Assembly (NCBI RefSeq): GCF_040183065.1
Contig: NC_091132.1
Span: 163,048,102-163,112,101, forward strand
Reading direction: 5' to 3'
From: Periplaneta americana
Taxonomy: Eukaryota > Arthropoda > Insecta > Blattodea > Blattidae
DNA: 64,000 nucleotides
Both the position numbers and the translations under genes were made by a program. Positions within the stretch are counted from its first letter, which is position 1. Every line of letters begins with the position of its first letter. Below are positions 42,593-57,050 of the stretch, piece by piece. The notes beneath the pieces are model-generated. The model was not told where the DNA came from. It searched no databases and saw only the letters and a list, made by a program, of their open reading frames with translations.

Positions 42593-44330
42593 CTAAAAAG
42601 AGTGTAATTAATGAGGGAAGGTTAGTGCAACATCTGGTTTCCTATGTCAGTGACATGATTCTAAATCCTAATGAGTGAAATCAAATTTTTTTAGTAAAGT
42701 TATAATGACTCATTCAGTATTGAACTAGTTTCTACAACCATCTATGATTTAGATCTTCCACATATCCTTCCTTAAATTCAAACTATTTATCTGTATTAAC
42801 CCCAGCAATACAAACTCGTGGCGGGGAGGTAGTTTATACCCACCTCCTCCGAAATTTATATTTTAAATATTTAATTGATATATTGAAAATATGAAAATAC
42901 TATTATTGCCTGTTATGAATCCTTCTATCTTATTGTGTTATTGTTTAATCGTTTTCACTGATAGTTCTACTAAAACTAGTGGCTTGTGCAGCAAATGCTG
43001 CAGACTAAGTTCATTAGAAGTTTATAATAATGATTTTTCAATTTTATTTCCTAGACATGATTCCATATATTATGAGAGTTACTTGCTTCCACAATAATGA
43101 AAGATCTAACATTGAAAGTAACATAACACAATGAAGTATAAACTTGTCAAAAAATCTCTTTTAAAAAACTTCCCTTTCAATGGATTTTATGCCAAATACA
43201 TTTTCTTGGACATATCTGTCTTCATTTCTTTCAGTTTCAATGCCAAAGCTCAAGTAAAAACGTCAAGACGATCAGCGGTTTTTTCATGTAGAATTGAAGT
43301 AGTAGGTCATTGTAGATTATTGGCAAGAATATGACATTTTGGAGTGTATTAGATACCAGTGAAAGCTGGACATCATTTTGGCCACATTAAAACGTTAGCA
43401 TAATAATATGTTCAATCAATGGCGTATTTATTGGTCATAAGCTCGTAATGAGTTTTATTGTTACTCACTAAAGACCAGAGATCTAAGTTATTCATGTATT
43501 ATTCCACATATTTTCAACAGTAAACACTGTTGTGAGAAATGCACTCCTGAAATGCTGAATATAAGGTGAATGCTACAGCAGAGTTGTAGAATCGTATAAT
43601 ATACATCCTAAGTAAAATTATTCATAAAAATCATTAGCTGTTTAGCGTTTTATTCGTTGCTGGTTGCGGGAAATAAACCAACTCATCATGTCAGCAAGAA
43701 ATAAAATGCCCTGTTATTCTTCGTACTGTAAAGTGATGTACTTGGCAGCGTTCACGAATCTGATCGATTAAACTAAAAGAACATATTAATATTGATATAG
43801 GTTGAAGACGTAGCTAAAATAGGAAGAATGACTCAATTACTAATGCCTCTGCACTACTACCTAAGATAATTACAGAATCAGACATAAATATCTACGCCAC
43901 ACCTCCATTAATATCTAAAAAAAGACTTAAGATTTATAACTACAAAAGTATTCAATTTTTTATAACAATAATGTCTTATGTAAGTTTTGTAGCTTTCAGT
44001 AACATATAGGTATAGTCGTTACTCAGAAAATTATAGAAATGAAGATCTAATATAAGATATCGTCTACATTTACTTACATAACCTCAAAAGGTTTCACTTT
44101 CATATCATAAATATTATCAGTATTAATGTTTATCGTTAATAACAAACACTCACGCCATGGAATTACCTATAATATTTAATTGTTAATGGTGATAATATCA
44201 ACAAACCTTGAGTTTTGTAGTTTTTAATAACCTATACACAGCTATACGAAGAAAATTACACAACAGACAATCAGATCTGCAAATTCATGATAATATTATA
44301 GCCTTTCGTAATAAGTTTTGAAGTTCTCAG
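42593..44330. other. no recognisable gene
   Basis: AT-rich intron of the second gene model. No exon or bounded repeat recognised. Confidence 0.45.
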
Positions 44331-44944
44331 TAGAGGAGTACCTGGTCGCTCTTTGGACAGATCCCGGTGCAGACATGGCTGCCCGGAGACTGAAACCCTT
44401 GCCCACGTCCAAGGTCAGTGTAACAGAGGTTTACTCCACCGAAATGCCAGACACCATCATGTTCGATCCTTAATTGCAACTGCTTTAAGAAAAAAGTCTT
44501 GGACAGTAGAAGAGGAAGTTTTTTGCCTTGCTACTAATGGCTCCTCTAGACGTATTGACATCATAGCGTATTCCCAGACTGCCAAGAAAGGATATATAAT
44601 TGATCCTACCATAAGGATTGAAACGGGGAGTAGCCAGCCGAAGGATGTCAATAAAGAAAAGATCAACATTTATCTGCCAGCAGTTGATTACTTCAAAGTA
44701 AAATACCAGCTTGAAGACATTGAGGTGATTGGTCTTCTTATTGGAGCTCGTGGTGTGATTCCCAAATTCTTTGAACGCTTCAGGAAGACTTTTGAACTAC
44801 CACAGACACTTACTGCTGACATCATAACTTCAGTTTTGAAACGCTCTTGCCAAATTCTGAGTCATCATATTCACTCTGTTTAATTTTTTTTATTCACTTT
44901 CTATTCATATATGTTTATTTTAATTTTCTTTCTACAAAATTTAT
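44331..44944 (+). mobile_element. R2-like retrotransposon, 3' fragment (upstream copy)
   Basis: Starts abruptly within the family's C-terminal frame at SRGVPGRSL. Carries the CX3CX7HX4C zinc knuckle (CRHGCPETETLAHVQGQC), RHHHVRSLIATALRKKSW and the restriction-like endonuclease core RRIDIIAYSQTAKKGYIIDP then TIRIE, ending HHIHSV-stop at 44883, plus about 60 bp of 3' UTR. Very similar to 47235-47857 (a few percent difference by eye). The knuckle is intact here, unlike in the downstream copy. Confidence 0.85.
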
Positions 44945-47900
44945 GTATTTTTGATCGACATCGATCTTCTGAAGACCAATCTAGCTTTCCAGATCAATCC
45001 ACCACTATGATAATTGACAAATCTTTAATCCGAAATACTGAAGCAGTACGTCTGGATCAAGTTCGGCAAGAAATTCAGTTATTTTCTAAAAAATATGAAG
45101 CTCTGTTGGAAAAGGATCCATGTCCTGGTGAGTTCAATACAATTTATAATGATTTTGTGGAAGCCCTTACAGAAATGAATCATAAACTACTGGGTCCTAA
45201 GCATCCTTCTGTCCGTTTTTATGAAATGAGAAAACAAAATAAAAACATTTTTACCACTAATGATAGGTGCTATCATGGTAGCAGTAATCCTCAAAAACAG
45301 TCAAAAAGAGACAGGAAAAAAAGAAACGAAAAATATAAATATGAACTTTTGCAATATCAATATTTTAATGAACGCAAACCGTGTGTTCGATCAATATTGA
45401 ATAATAACAATACCTATAATAACGATCGCTGTCAGATACCAATACAAGATTTAAAAAATGCTATGGAGAACAAATGGGGAATTCCAAATAATTGTACACT
45501 TGACAATTATGTCACATTTCATTCTAGTCTACCTAATGATGAGTTACAACAGGAGTTTAAAATTTCTATAGAAGTTATTCAAAAGTGTCTAAACAAGATG
45601 AGGACTGATTCAGCTCCTGGACCTGATAAGGTTCTAATTCGGACTTTGAAATTAACTGAATGCTCTCCAATAATATCTCTTATATTGGACATAATGCTAA
45701 AATGGAAAATTGTTGCAGATAAAATGAGTGAAGCAAAAACTATATTAATTTACAAAGGCAAGGGGAAGAAGAATGATTCCAATAACTGGAGGCCAATCTC
45801 TATTTGTTCAGTAATTCGAAGATTGATTGAAAGAGTTCTTGATTCTACACTGCGGCAATTTGTTAACTTAAATGAAAACCAAAGGGGATTTGTATCGCAA
45901 CCAGGAACATTTATTAATGGGTGCCTCAAGAAAGCTAAGCAGGAGAAGAAGGATGTCTCAATAGTTATGTTGGATGTGCGACAGGCCTTTGATTCTATTG
46001 GATTAGAACACGTAACTAATTGTCTGAAATCCCTACCTATTCCAGTATCTTTACGAGAATTAGGTCAATCTTTAATAGTGGGGAACTTTACTCGGATTCA
46101 CAGTTCCAATCAGATATCTGATCCAATTGTATTGCAGAAAGAAGTTTTCCAAGGATCACCTTTATCCCCATTAATTTTTAATATGTCAATAGATTTTATT
46201 CTAAAACAACTTACGGAGAAACAAGTCAGTGATAAATTTGGTTTTAAGGTTTCTGAGAATTTAGACAATCTAACAATGGCTGCCTTTGCTGATGATTTAG
46301 TAGTCATAGGGAAAATATGTCAGCTGCTCAGGACGTAGTATTAATGGTGAAGGAGCTTTTAGAAGGCATTGGATTACACATTAATCCAAATAAATCAACT
46401 TCCATTAATATTGTAAAAGGAAAGTTACGTGAAGAGGATCTGATTCTTTATGAAGATTGCTCCATAAGAGGGATCAAACAAGATGAAACTATAAGATATT
46501 TGGGTGTATCATTCAATGAGGAAATAACATTTGATCGGGAGAGGGATCAAACAAGATGAAACTATAAGATATTTGGGTGTGTCATTCAATGAGGAAATAA
46601 CATTTGATCGGGAGGCATTTATGTTAAGTCTGGAAAATGATTTGGAAAATTTAGTATCCACCTCCATGCTCCGTCCAGATCAAAAGCTAACATTGTTAAC
46701 CAGTATACATGGCCTAAATTGATCTACCCATTGCAAATGGCTCCTATCCATCAGTTACCAGGAACATTCTTAGAAGATATTGACAAGTTAATCCGTAGTT
46801 CTGTTAAACAAATGCTTATGTTGCCATCTGATACACCTACTAGTATGTTATATGCAAGCAAAAACTACAGAGGTTTGGGACTAGTCAGAGCATCATGGGA
46901 AGCGTTCCTGCAACACTGCAACATCTGCATCACTTTAATATTAAATGAAAATCCTTATGTAAATAGTATGCGACCTTTGATGTCTGAACTTAATTCTTCC
47001 TGTCAACATCTAAGTCTCCCTTGTCCAGTTGAACTTCGTAAATCTGTGACTAGGAAATTAAGAGAGGAATTAAGAAATGCAGAATTCGAATCATGGAAAG
47101 TAATGCCTGGAAGAGGCAGAGGTGTAGAATTGTACAGCCAAGTACCTAAAGCCAACGCCTGGATTTTTAATAAGTCTGGACTATCTACATCTGAATGGGT
47201 AACCTGCCTCAAATTGAATGCCAATTTAGCAGCAGTTAGAGGAGTACCTGGTCCCTCTTTGGACGGATCCCGGTGCAGACATGGCAGCCCGGAGACTGAA
47301 AACCTTGCCCACGTCCAAGGTCAGTGTAACAGAGGTTTACTCCTCCGAAATGCCAGACACCATCATGTTCGATCCTTAATTGCAACTGCTTTAAGAAAAA
47401 AGTCTTGGATAGTAGAAGAGGAAGTTTTTTGCCTTGCTACTAATGGCTCCTCTAGACGTATTGACATCACAGCATATTCCCAGACTACCAAGAAAGGATA
47501 TATAATTGATCCTACCATAAGGATTGAAACGGGGAGTAGCCAGCCGGAGGATGTCAATAAAGAAAAGATCAACATTTGCCTGCCAACAGTTGATTACTTC
47601 AAGGCAAAATACCAGCTTGAAGACATTGAGGTGATTGGTCTTCTTATTGGAGCTCGTGGTGTGATTCCCAAGTTCTTTGAAAGCTTCAGGAAGACTTTTG
47701 AACTACCACAGACACTTACTGCTGACATCATAACTTCGGTTTTGAAACGCTCTGCCAAATTCTGAGTCATCATATTCACTCTGTTTAATTTTTTTATTCA
47801 CTTTATATTCATATATGTTTATTTTAATTTTCTTTCTACAAAATTTATGTAAACATTCAATATTGTAAAATTCATGTAGGAGAGTACACTGAGTCCTTCT

Positions 47901-47990
47901 GGGCTACCTCCAATGGGAGGCAGTTATTATCTTATCTCTTATCTACACAAATGAAGATCGACCTAATGGTATTATGATGTCATAGAATCT
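44945..47990 (+). mobile_element. R2-clade-like LINE (restriction-like endonuclease type)
   Basis: Long plus-strand frame from 44945. Pre-RT region (SLIRNTEAVRLDQVRQEIQL), RT motifs SAPGPDKVLIRTLK, NNWRPISICSVIRRLIERVL, NENQRGF, MLDVRQAFDSIGLEHV, VFQGSPLSPLIFNMSIDFIL and catalytic AFADDLVVIG. A frameshift at about 46320 follows, then LHINPNKSTSINIVKGKLR and RYLGVSFNEEITFD, a 73-bp duplication, another shift at about 46715, and an open 348-codon frame to 47765 with MLMLPSDTPTSMLYA, the knuckle (here CRHG-S, second Cys lost), RRIDITAYSQTTKKGYIIDP and a stop. No N-terminal zinc finger/Myb, so it is 5'-truncated. The 3' UTR ends near 47990. It is not in ribosomal DNA. Confidence 0.83.
46468..46613 (+). 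repeat. 73-bp tandem duplication in the R2-like frame
   Basis: GAGGGATCAAACAAGATGAA at 46468 repeats at 46541 with one mismatch over 73 bp (GTGTATC versus GTGTGTC). 73 is not a multiple of three, so it shifts the frame, after the YLGVSFNEEITFD codons. Confidence 0.95.
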
Positions 47991-48111
47991 GGCAATCCTG
48001 GAGGCATGGCCTCCTAGTTCTCAAAAGTGACAACAGATGGATTTTGGAACATTAAAATCCGTTTAGCCGTTTTCCCGTAATTTTCATTACCAGTTCAAAT
48101 TATATACATAG

Positions 48112-48868
48112 TGTGACAGCTGCGTCGGAATTCGAACGCATGTCCGACAGGGTGCACGGCAGACGAAATGTTGGTCGCTTAGGTGTGGCGGCGAGGGGAG
48201 GTTGCGCGCGCATCTGGTGCTTGCTGAGAGGAGAAGGAAGCAAACTGCTACGTGCGGTGTGAAGGGGGGGACGGACCCTCCCGAACAGAATCGTCCAGAA
48301 GTCCGTCGAGAACTCGTACTTTCTCGCAACTATGGTGTGGGTATAAATTACGACACGCGGGTGAGCAGTGGAACAGTCAGTCAGTAGTTGTACTGTTGTA
48401 GTCAGTGGACAGGAAGCCAGCCAGTCTTGTGTAGCAGTGAAGCCAGCTTCGAGACCGGAGTCCGACTTGAGTGTGTCCGCAGCTGTGTGAGCATTTGAAG
48501 CCCTGAGTTCGAGTGCAGTGGACCGCAGTTGGAGGACCTGAGTTCGAGTACAGTGGACTGTCTCTGAAGGTCTGTGGTTCGAGATACTGTGAACTCGAGT
48601 GACTGAACTAGAAGAACTGTGAACTGAGGACTGACAGTTCTGATTTGTAAATAGTGCTTTGTGAACATTAGTTAAAATTAACAGTTCATTGTTATTCTCA
48701 ATATTCAAGTAAATTGTCATTGTCGTCTGTGGAGTGCAATAACGAATACTGTGTTGCTGTGTGGAGAGCAAATCCCATTGTTGACGGGAGTGGAATTAAA
48801 TTGCAGAAAGTGAAGAGTTATTGTTAAGAATAAAGCTACATTATTGTTGTTCAGTATAAAAATTCACA
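48112..48868 (+). mobile_element. solo LTR (LTR retrotransposon)
   Basis: Begins TGTGACAGCTGCG and ends AAATTCACA (TG...CA), flanked by an exact 4-bp duplication ATAG (48108-48111; 48869-48872). TATA box TATAAATTA at 48342-48350, polyadenylation signal AATAAA at 48829-48834. 757 bp, markedly more GC-rich than the surroundings. No internal gag/pol on either side, so it is the product of LTR-LTR recombination. The superfamily cannot be fixed from an LTR alone; a 4-bp duplication fits Gypsy or Bel-Pao. Confidence 0.87.
48342..48350 (+). promoter_or_regulatory. LTR TATA box
   Basis: GGTATAAATTACG, about 230 bp into the LTR and 487 bp before AATAAA, the usual U3-R-U5 arrangement. Confidence 0.6.
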
Positions 48869-48945
48869 ATAGATATGAAAATATATCAAGGTGAACAAAA
48901 TTATTCAGTCTTTATTGATGTAACTGTAAGAAAATATATTATGAC

Positions 48946-51141
<2,196 letters not shown>

Positions 51142-51666
51142 ATTATGACAAATCAATATTTCTATTTTATTATAGTACATACTACTTGCCGATTACAAAT
51201 GTTAAAAAAATTGTTGAGAATTAAACCTTTTGTACTAAAACTGAGGTCTGTTCAATGAAGATGCGCAACATTTTCCAGAGTGTTATGTTGAAGTAATTGT
51301 TCCAAAATATACAAACCTTTCAATTTTTCTCATTTATTATAATCCATATTATTTGTTAATTAAAAATGTTAAAAAATTGTTCAAAATTAAACATTTCTGT
51401 AGTGGTCACAAAATATCACTCCCCTCGTTGTTACTGAATGTTAATTAACAGCTTTTGGTATTGCTAGGATTAAAATACATAGGAATAAAGTTTAAATGCT
51501 GAAAATATGTGCATGTGGTACATAACCACAATTTGCTAAAATATCTAGGGTATATAAATATGAGAATAATATAGTTTGTGTGTAGATATCCTCAAAATGC
51601 AGATTCTTAAATACGATTTTGTTCTTGTCAGTTGAGATGTGGCGAAAATATTCGTGTATTTGTAGG
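51142..51666. other. no recognisable gene
   Basis: AT-rich spacer after the hAT. Two similar segments (AATGTTAAAAAAATTGTT at about 51198; AAATGTTAAAAAATTGTTCA at about 51364) show a roughly 165-bp degenerate tandem duplication. Confidence 0.5.
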
Positions 51667-51832
51667 GATAAAATCAGCAATAGTACTAGTATTGTAGCAG
51701 TAATAGTAGTAAAGCAATGATGTTAATATTAATATTAGTAGTAGCAGTAGTAGTGGTAAATGCAGTAGCAGTATTAGTGTGGTAGTAGCAATATTAATCA
51801 TAGTAATGGTTATAGGTGTAATAGTAATACAC
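51667..51832. repeat. degenerate (TAG)n array
   Basis: TAGTAG/TAATAT/CAG triplets over about 165 bp. Confidence 0.85.
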
Positions 51833-52244
51833 ATTGTTTTCTAAGTAATTAAATTTCCAATAAACTATTAGAGATCGGATTGAGATTTTTTCTGGAGTTA
51901 TTAGGAATATTTTTTAATGCTGCTATAATTGATAATTAGCTTTTAAAAGTCTAACAACAAACATTTATCTTTGATAATCATACTACAATCATTTAGAAAA
52001 CATATAACGAAACAGTTTTTTAAGACTTTAGATTCATTTTTCGAAAAATTTAAATTAATCTGCTGAGAAATCCAAAGTTTTTAATGTTGCGAAGTGCATA
52101 ATTGTAAGGAATTTTATTAACATGCAATATTTTAAAAATATATGGACTTAGACAGTCCTGAAAACACACTTATTAGTTTATTAGACATGCAATTAAAAAG
52201 AACATAATCAGACATATGAAATTAAAAAATTTGTTCCATTTTGT

Positions 52245-53656
52245 GTAACTTTATGGGGAATGACTAACATGCAGAATTCACACGTTTGGTCCAAGGAAAA
52301 TTCCCATGAGATTATGGTACGTAAGTTCCATACCACTTCAGTTGCAATGTGCAGTGCATGAACAAAAATGTAATTGATTCAAACATTTTCAAGGATCATC
52401 TTAAGGGGTACTTGCAATATTTGTGAGGAGTGATGATCATTAGAGCCGGATGTTTGGTAAAATGCCTTTTCTACTGGGTGAAGGTAAATCATTATTTGCA
52501 TAGATATAAATGTGATTTGGAGTAAATGAAAGTGATAGGGCAAATTTTTATTTTGTCTATTTTGCCTTTTTAAGGCAAAGGTGTTTCTTATTAATAAATA
52601 CCTTTTTTTTTTGTCATTTTAAAGCAATATTTCTTGTTTATTTACAATTTTATGATTAATTGCAATGTGTATGTAATTTAAATATTTGAAACAATGACTA
52701 ACTTTACTAACAATAGTAAATAAAAGTAATTTATTTCGGTGCTTAATCTGCTAATAATCATACTTTAATACTATTGGTGTAATATGAATAATGATCGACA
52801 ATCCACAGTTACAAATATAATATTGTCATGTCTTCACGATACCAAGAAACAGCTTTATAATTTTAAATATTAAGCCCATTCTCATAAAAGTTGTCACATA
52901 TAATTTCCAATCGTTTGCTTTCATATTTTCAAATGTTACTCTTACAATTTTGTGTTACACGTGTTTATTATTGTAGGAGAAAGAAATCTGAGTGAGGAAC
53001 AGTCAGTTATTGTCGGGTGACAGAAGGTATAAGATCGGTTAGCTAGAATGCCTAAATTCAGTAAACCATTGAAAAGTAAACTTCATGTTTGTTAGTGAAT
53101 TTGGTGCTCATGTGATTTCAACCGATGGAACAGTTTTGCTATGTAAGGTTTGTGAAAAGCCGGTTAATCACGAAAAAAAGTATTTTATAAATCACCATGT
53201 GTCACCTACGAAGTAAATATGTGAGTTATGTTTATAAAATTTAAATTTATTGCTAAAATATATTATGCCTTTCTAAAATTTATAATGCCTTTTTAAAAGA
53301 TTATTCCGCCTTTTTTTTACGTTTTTATTGCCTTTTTTCTGCCTATTTTAACTGTTATAAATGCCTAAACATCCGGGCTCTAATCATCATCCAGGACATT
53401 GGATAGGACGTGGTGGTCCCTTTCCTTGTCCACCTAGATCTTCGGACTTGATTTCATTTGAATACTGTTTGTGGGGATGATTTATACACATTGTGTGGGA
53501 GTGAACACCAGAGAAGAGTTGGCACAACGTATCTGCCTAGCAGTCGAGGATATTCTTGGCCAACAAAGGGAAATTAGGGAATGCAATGAGTGCAGTTCAC
53601 ACTCGGCAACTGCGTGTATTGCTGCATCAGGTGGGGTCTTCGAAAACCGGCTTTAA
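52245..53656 (+). pseudogene. mariner-like transposase relic
   Basis: Left piece (52245-52440) reads WGMTNMQNSHVWSKENSHEI then MVRKFHTTS. The right piece from 53391 reads GHWIGRGGPFPCPPRSSDLI, SFEYCLWG and VNTREELAQRICLAVEDILG, ending ACIAASGGVFENRL-stop at 53656. The W-IGRGGP-F-P-x-x-PPRSxDL-x-x-x-x-x-LWG block is typical of Tc1/mariner-group (IS630-like) transposases. The part that would bear the second catalytic Asp is missing. A hAT-type element (52441-53382) separates the pieces. Confidence 0.7.
52441..53382 (+). mobile_element. hAT-like non-autonomous element with BED finger
   Basis: Termini TAGAGCC(C)GGATGTTT inverted on both ends, duplication ATGATCAT (52433-52440) and ATCATCAT (53383-53390), 7/8. 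From 53048 it reads MPKFSKPLKSKL and, after a shift, FVSEFGAHVISTDGTVLLCK then VCEKPVNHEKKYFINHHVSP. This is the same BED-finger type as the hAT at 48946, but nothing follows it. Also contains reiterated TGCCTTTTTAAGG-like motifs near each end. Confidence 0.72.
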
Positions 53657-54489
53657 GGGGTTAGGTACAGCTTACAACAGTAAAATTTTTTAAAATATTG
53701 AACATTTTTTTCCTCCATTACTTGTACAATAATGAAAATTGGTAGGTGCAAAATACTGTCCTCCTGCTATATGAAAGAAATATTTTACTATATATATATA
53801 TTTTTTTTTTTCAAAATTCAAAATGTTGGCAGGTCACTGTGCAGTGATGAAGTGTTTCCCTCATGACTCATAAACTTGTTAACTTTTTCATGTTCTCTCT
53901 CTTTTATTTTATTGCTGAAACTCATGTTTACAATATCATGCTCTTTCAACTACATTCCTTAATAAATAATATTTTTTTTTTTATTTTGTATTATAAGAAA
54001 ATACTGACATTTGACCATTTTTTTTAAATGAATTTATTTTTTATTAGACAATCTATCAAAAGTAGTGAAGTGATTTTCGATCATATTATAGATATGACAT
54101 GCATAAATACACACAAAAAATTTCATCACAGATTGTTGGATGGTTTTTTGGTTATGTGGGAAACGCTCCATCACTGCACAGTGACCTGAATTAAAAAAAA
54201 AATGTAAATATATTTTTTTTAATTGTAATACATACATACACATATATATATATATATATATATATATTTCATATATATATATATATATATATTTCATATA
54301 GCAGAAGGACGGAGTTTTACACATACTAATTTTCATTATTGTACAGCTGTCAAAAGAAAAAGTGGCCGCTCTCCTGAAACAAAGTTCCCTTCGGGTATCT
54401 TCGCTACAATTCGGAGACAGGCGATGTTACATGTTGTTGGACCACGTTGCCTGATATCTACAGTTATAACTGAAGTATTCTGTGTGTTA

Positions 54490-54556
54490 TCGATAGCATA
54501 ATGGTAGCGTTCAGGCCTCTTATTCATGAGGTCCTGCGTTCGACTACAACCACGTG
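54490..54556 (+). other. tRNA-like segment in left arm
   Basis: TCGATAGCATAATGGTAGCG, then a stem-loop around CCTCTTATTCATGAGG, then GTCCTGCGTTCGACTACAAC: A-box- and B-box-like elements at tRNA spacing. No closed acceptor stem. Confidence 0.45.
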
Positions 54557-54954
54557 CTTTTATGTTCTTTTTTGTTCTGTTTTTGAGAGAGACAAACTAT
54601 ACATAATGGCTCCTTTCTCTTTTACGATTATTTTAGTAATTAACATCAGGTTCATTAATATATTATGCCATGACTTTATCATTATGATATTGTGGCTGCA
54701 AATGGAAAGAAAAAAGATTTTATTCTCAATAAAAATATCTTTCGTGGCATAAACAAAACAAATTTACTGGCGTCGGCCTTAAAACATTCAAACAATTAAG
54801 CGTTCAAAAAACAAAACAAAAAGCCACAATTCAATATTTAGTCTATCTTCCTCTTATCTCGATCATCTTGCAGTCGAGTGGGCATGGAATTGACTAGTCT
54901 TTGCAAATAGCGACTGTTTTTAGACACGATATTCCAGGCATTCTGAACATACAT

Positions 54955-55430
54955 ACATAAGTGTTCTGTCCATGGGCAGGTCTTTCATTGCAAACCCAGC
55001 AATATCCAATCTTTCCTATTTTCTGCCTTCCTCTTAGTCTCCGCATATGATCCACATATCCCAATGTCGTCTATTATCCTTTTCAACCAGAGACCCAACC
55101 AGTTACTTTTTATCTTTCTAATCAGTTTCAGCATCATTCTTTCTTCACTCATTTTTTCAAACACAATTATATTTCTTATTCTATCTGTCCACTTCCCACG
55201 CACCGTTCTTCTCCACATCCACATTTCAAATGCTTCAATTCGTTTCTCTTCATTTCGTCGTAATGTCCATGTTCCTTCCCCATACAATGCCACACTCCAC
55301 ACTAAGCACTTCACTAGTCTCTTCCTTAGTTCTTTTTCCAGAGGTCCGCAGAAGATCCTTCTTCTTCTATTTAAAGCTTCCTTTGTTCATGTTTGCAGTT
55401 TTTCTTGGGAAGGATAGGCCTAAATGCGGT
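54955..55430 (-). pseudogene. LINE C-terminal fragment, RTE-like family B
   Basis: Minus strand: KCLVWSVALYGEGTWTLRRN, EKRIEAFEMWMWRRT, KWTDRIRNIIVFEKMSEERM, MLKLIRKIKSNWLGLWLKRI and GSYAETKRKAENRKDW, then a (CATA)n-like tail near 54950. A catalytic-core piece of the same family is at 59815-60120 on the other strand. 5'-truncated. Confidence 0.75.
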
Positions 55431-55879
55431 AACATCCCGTTGCTTTCCGCACACCACTATCTCTTTCGCATCTTATTAAATTCCAGGGGGCCCAAGCGTG
55501 GAGATGAGGAGAGTGGATTTGACTAATTGGGCCCTCCGGACTTCACCGAAAGTCACGGCAAGGGTTAAATATTAATTCTATCAGGATGTTTGACCCTATC
55601 AGAGATCGGGAAATCTCAATTAGCCTTTGCCCCCCGCATCCTGGACTAGCTTCTACGAATCATCAGAAAATCTTAAGAGTGTGATTGGGCCAATTTTTCC
55701 GAAAATGTTTCCACACTTTTGCCCTCGTAGCTCGGAATTTAGATGTCAACGTCTCAGGTTCAATTCCTCGTTACTCCTTTTCATTTTCTTGTGGTTCAAG
55801 ATAGTATAATGTAATAATACAAAAAGAAAAACTAATACCAGCATTATGCAACTGGATTTTTCCAAACCTAATATTAAAT

Positions 55880-56275
55880 TTATGTTATTTATATCGCTAA
55901 AGAACGATTACAATATAAATAACTTGAATATTATTTATACAGTATCACTAAAGAACGATAACAGAATATAAATGATAAATATCGGTTTGTTTAATTAATA
56001 TAAGATATTATATAATACGTATTTAATTATCTAAATAAAATAACCTATTTTACAAAGAAAGATGTTTATTTGTGTTATAATAATTACCTACATAAAATAC
56101 AGATTATTTATATTGCGAAAGAACAATAACAATATAAATAACTTGAATATTATTTTATAATGCTAATGAAGGAAAACAATATAAATGATAACTTGAATAT
56201 TATTTATATCGCTAAAGAACGATAACAATATAAAAAACGTGAATATTATTCATATCGGAATTTCACAGATTTATT
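55880..56275. repeat. minisatellite, unit about 45 bp (block 1)
   Basis: Units resembling ATCGCTAAAGAACGATAACA followed by ATATAAATAACTTGAATATT, repeated with indels. A second block of the same repeat is at 56790-56975. Confidence 0.8.
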
Positions 56276-56789
56276 ACAGATGTATTTAAGAAATTGTAGA
56301 AGAATAGTAATTAGTAACAGTGTCCTATTTATTCTTCTTGGAGCCAAATTTGTAACTTTTAAAAGTGTGGTTACTATGTTGAAGTGTATGTGTTGCAACG
56401 GATGCTTGATTTATTATGTATGTGAGTCAGTTATGGGATGCTTGATGTCGTCGCAAAGTCGTAATTATAGTTTGATTGTGTTTGTGTGACTATTGTGTAT
56501 TAATTTATGATGTATGGTACGGAAAGCTGCATATTTGTGTTATAGAAGTGTTACGTATGTGTGTTAATGTTTTTGTATGTTTCAAATTGATAACTGATAT
56601 TTGTTTTGCAATCGCAATGCCTAATTTACGGATTGTTTATGTTTTGTTTACATCGCGTAAGCTAATTTAATTTTCTTTTCCATTTCTCTTTATGCTTATC
56701 TTTTTTGTGTATAAAACTATAGCCCTAAGAAACATATGTAAAATAGGGCTAACCCCCATTGGAGATACTGTAGCTACAATGGTAATAAT

Positions 56790-56975
56790 TATTATTCATA
56801 TCGTTATAAAACGGTAACAGAATACAAATGATGACTTGAATTTTATTCATATCTCTAAAGAACAATAACAAAATATAAATAACGTGATATCCATGAAGAA
56901 CGATAACTGGATATAAATGATAATTTGAATATCATTTACATCGCTAAAGAACGATTAAAAAATAAAATGAAAACT
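56790..56975. repeat. minisatellite, unit about 45 bp (block 2)
   Basis: Same ATATC-CTAAAGAACGATAAC / AATATAAATGATAACTTGAA motif as block 1, about four units. Confidence 0.75.
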
Positions 56976-56984
56976 TGAAGAAGG

Positions 56985-57050
56985 CGCGAACCCAGAACCT
57001 CTGAATCATTAAACAAGCACTCTACCGCTGGTCTGCGAGGAGCAGATATG
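56985..57050 (-). other. tRNA-like segment in right arm
   Basis: Minus strand: CAGACCAGCGGTAGAGTGCT, then TTGTTTAATGATTCAGAGG and TTCTGGGTTCGCGCCTTC. A- and B-box-like, in mirrored position to 54490-54556. Confidence 0.5.

Noticed and set aside
44457..47575. Minus-strand frames antisense to the R2-like element
   Set aside because: Shadows: the same antisense frame appears in both copies because the sense strand is conserved.
48100..48771. 223-codon minus-strand open frame
   Set aside because: Lies antisense across the solo LTR, with no domain; the LTR borders and signals explain the sequence.
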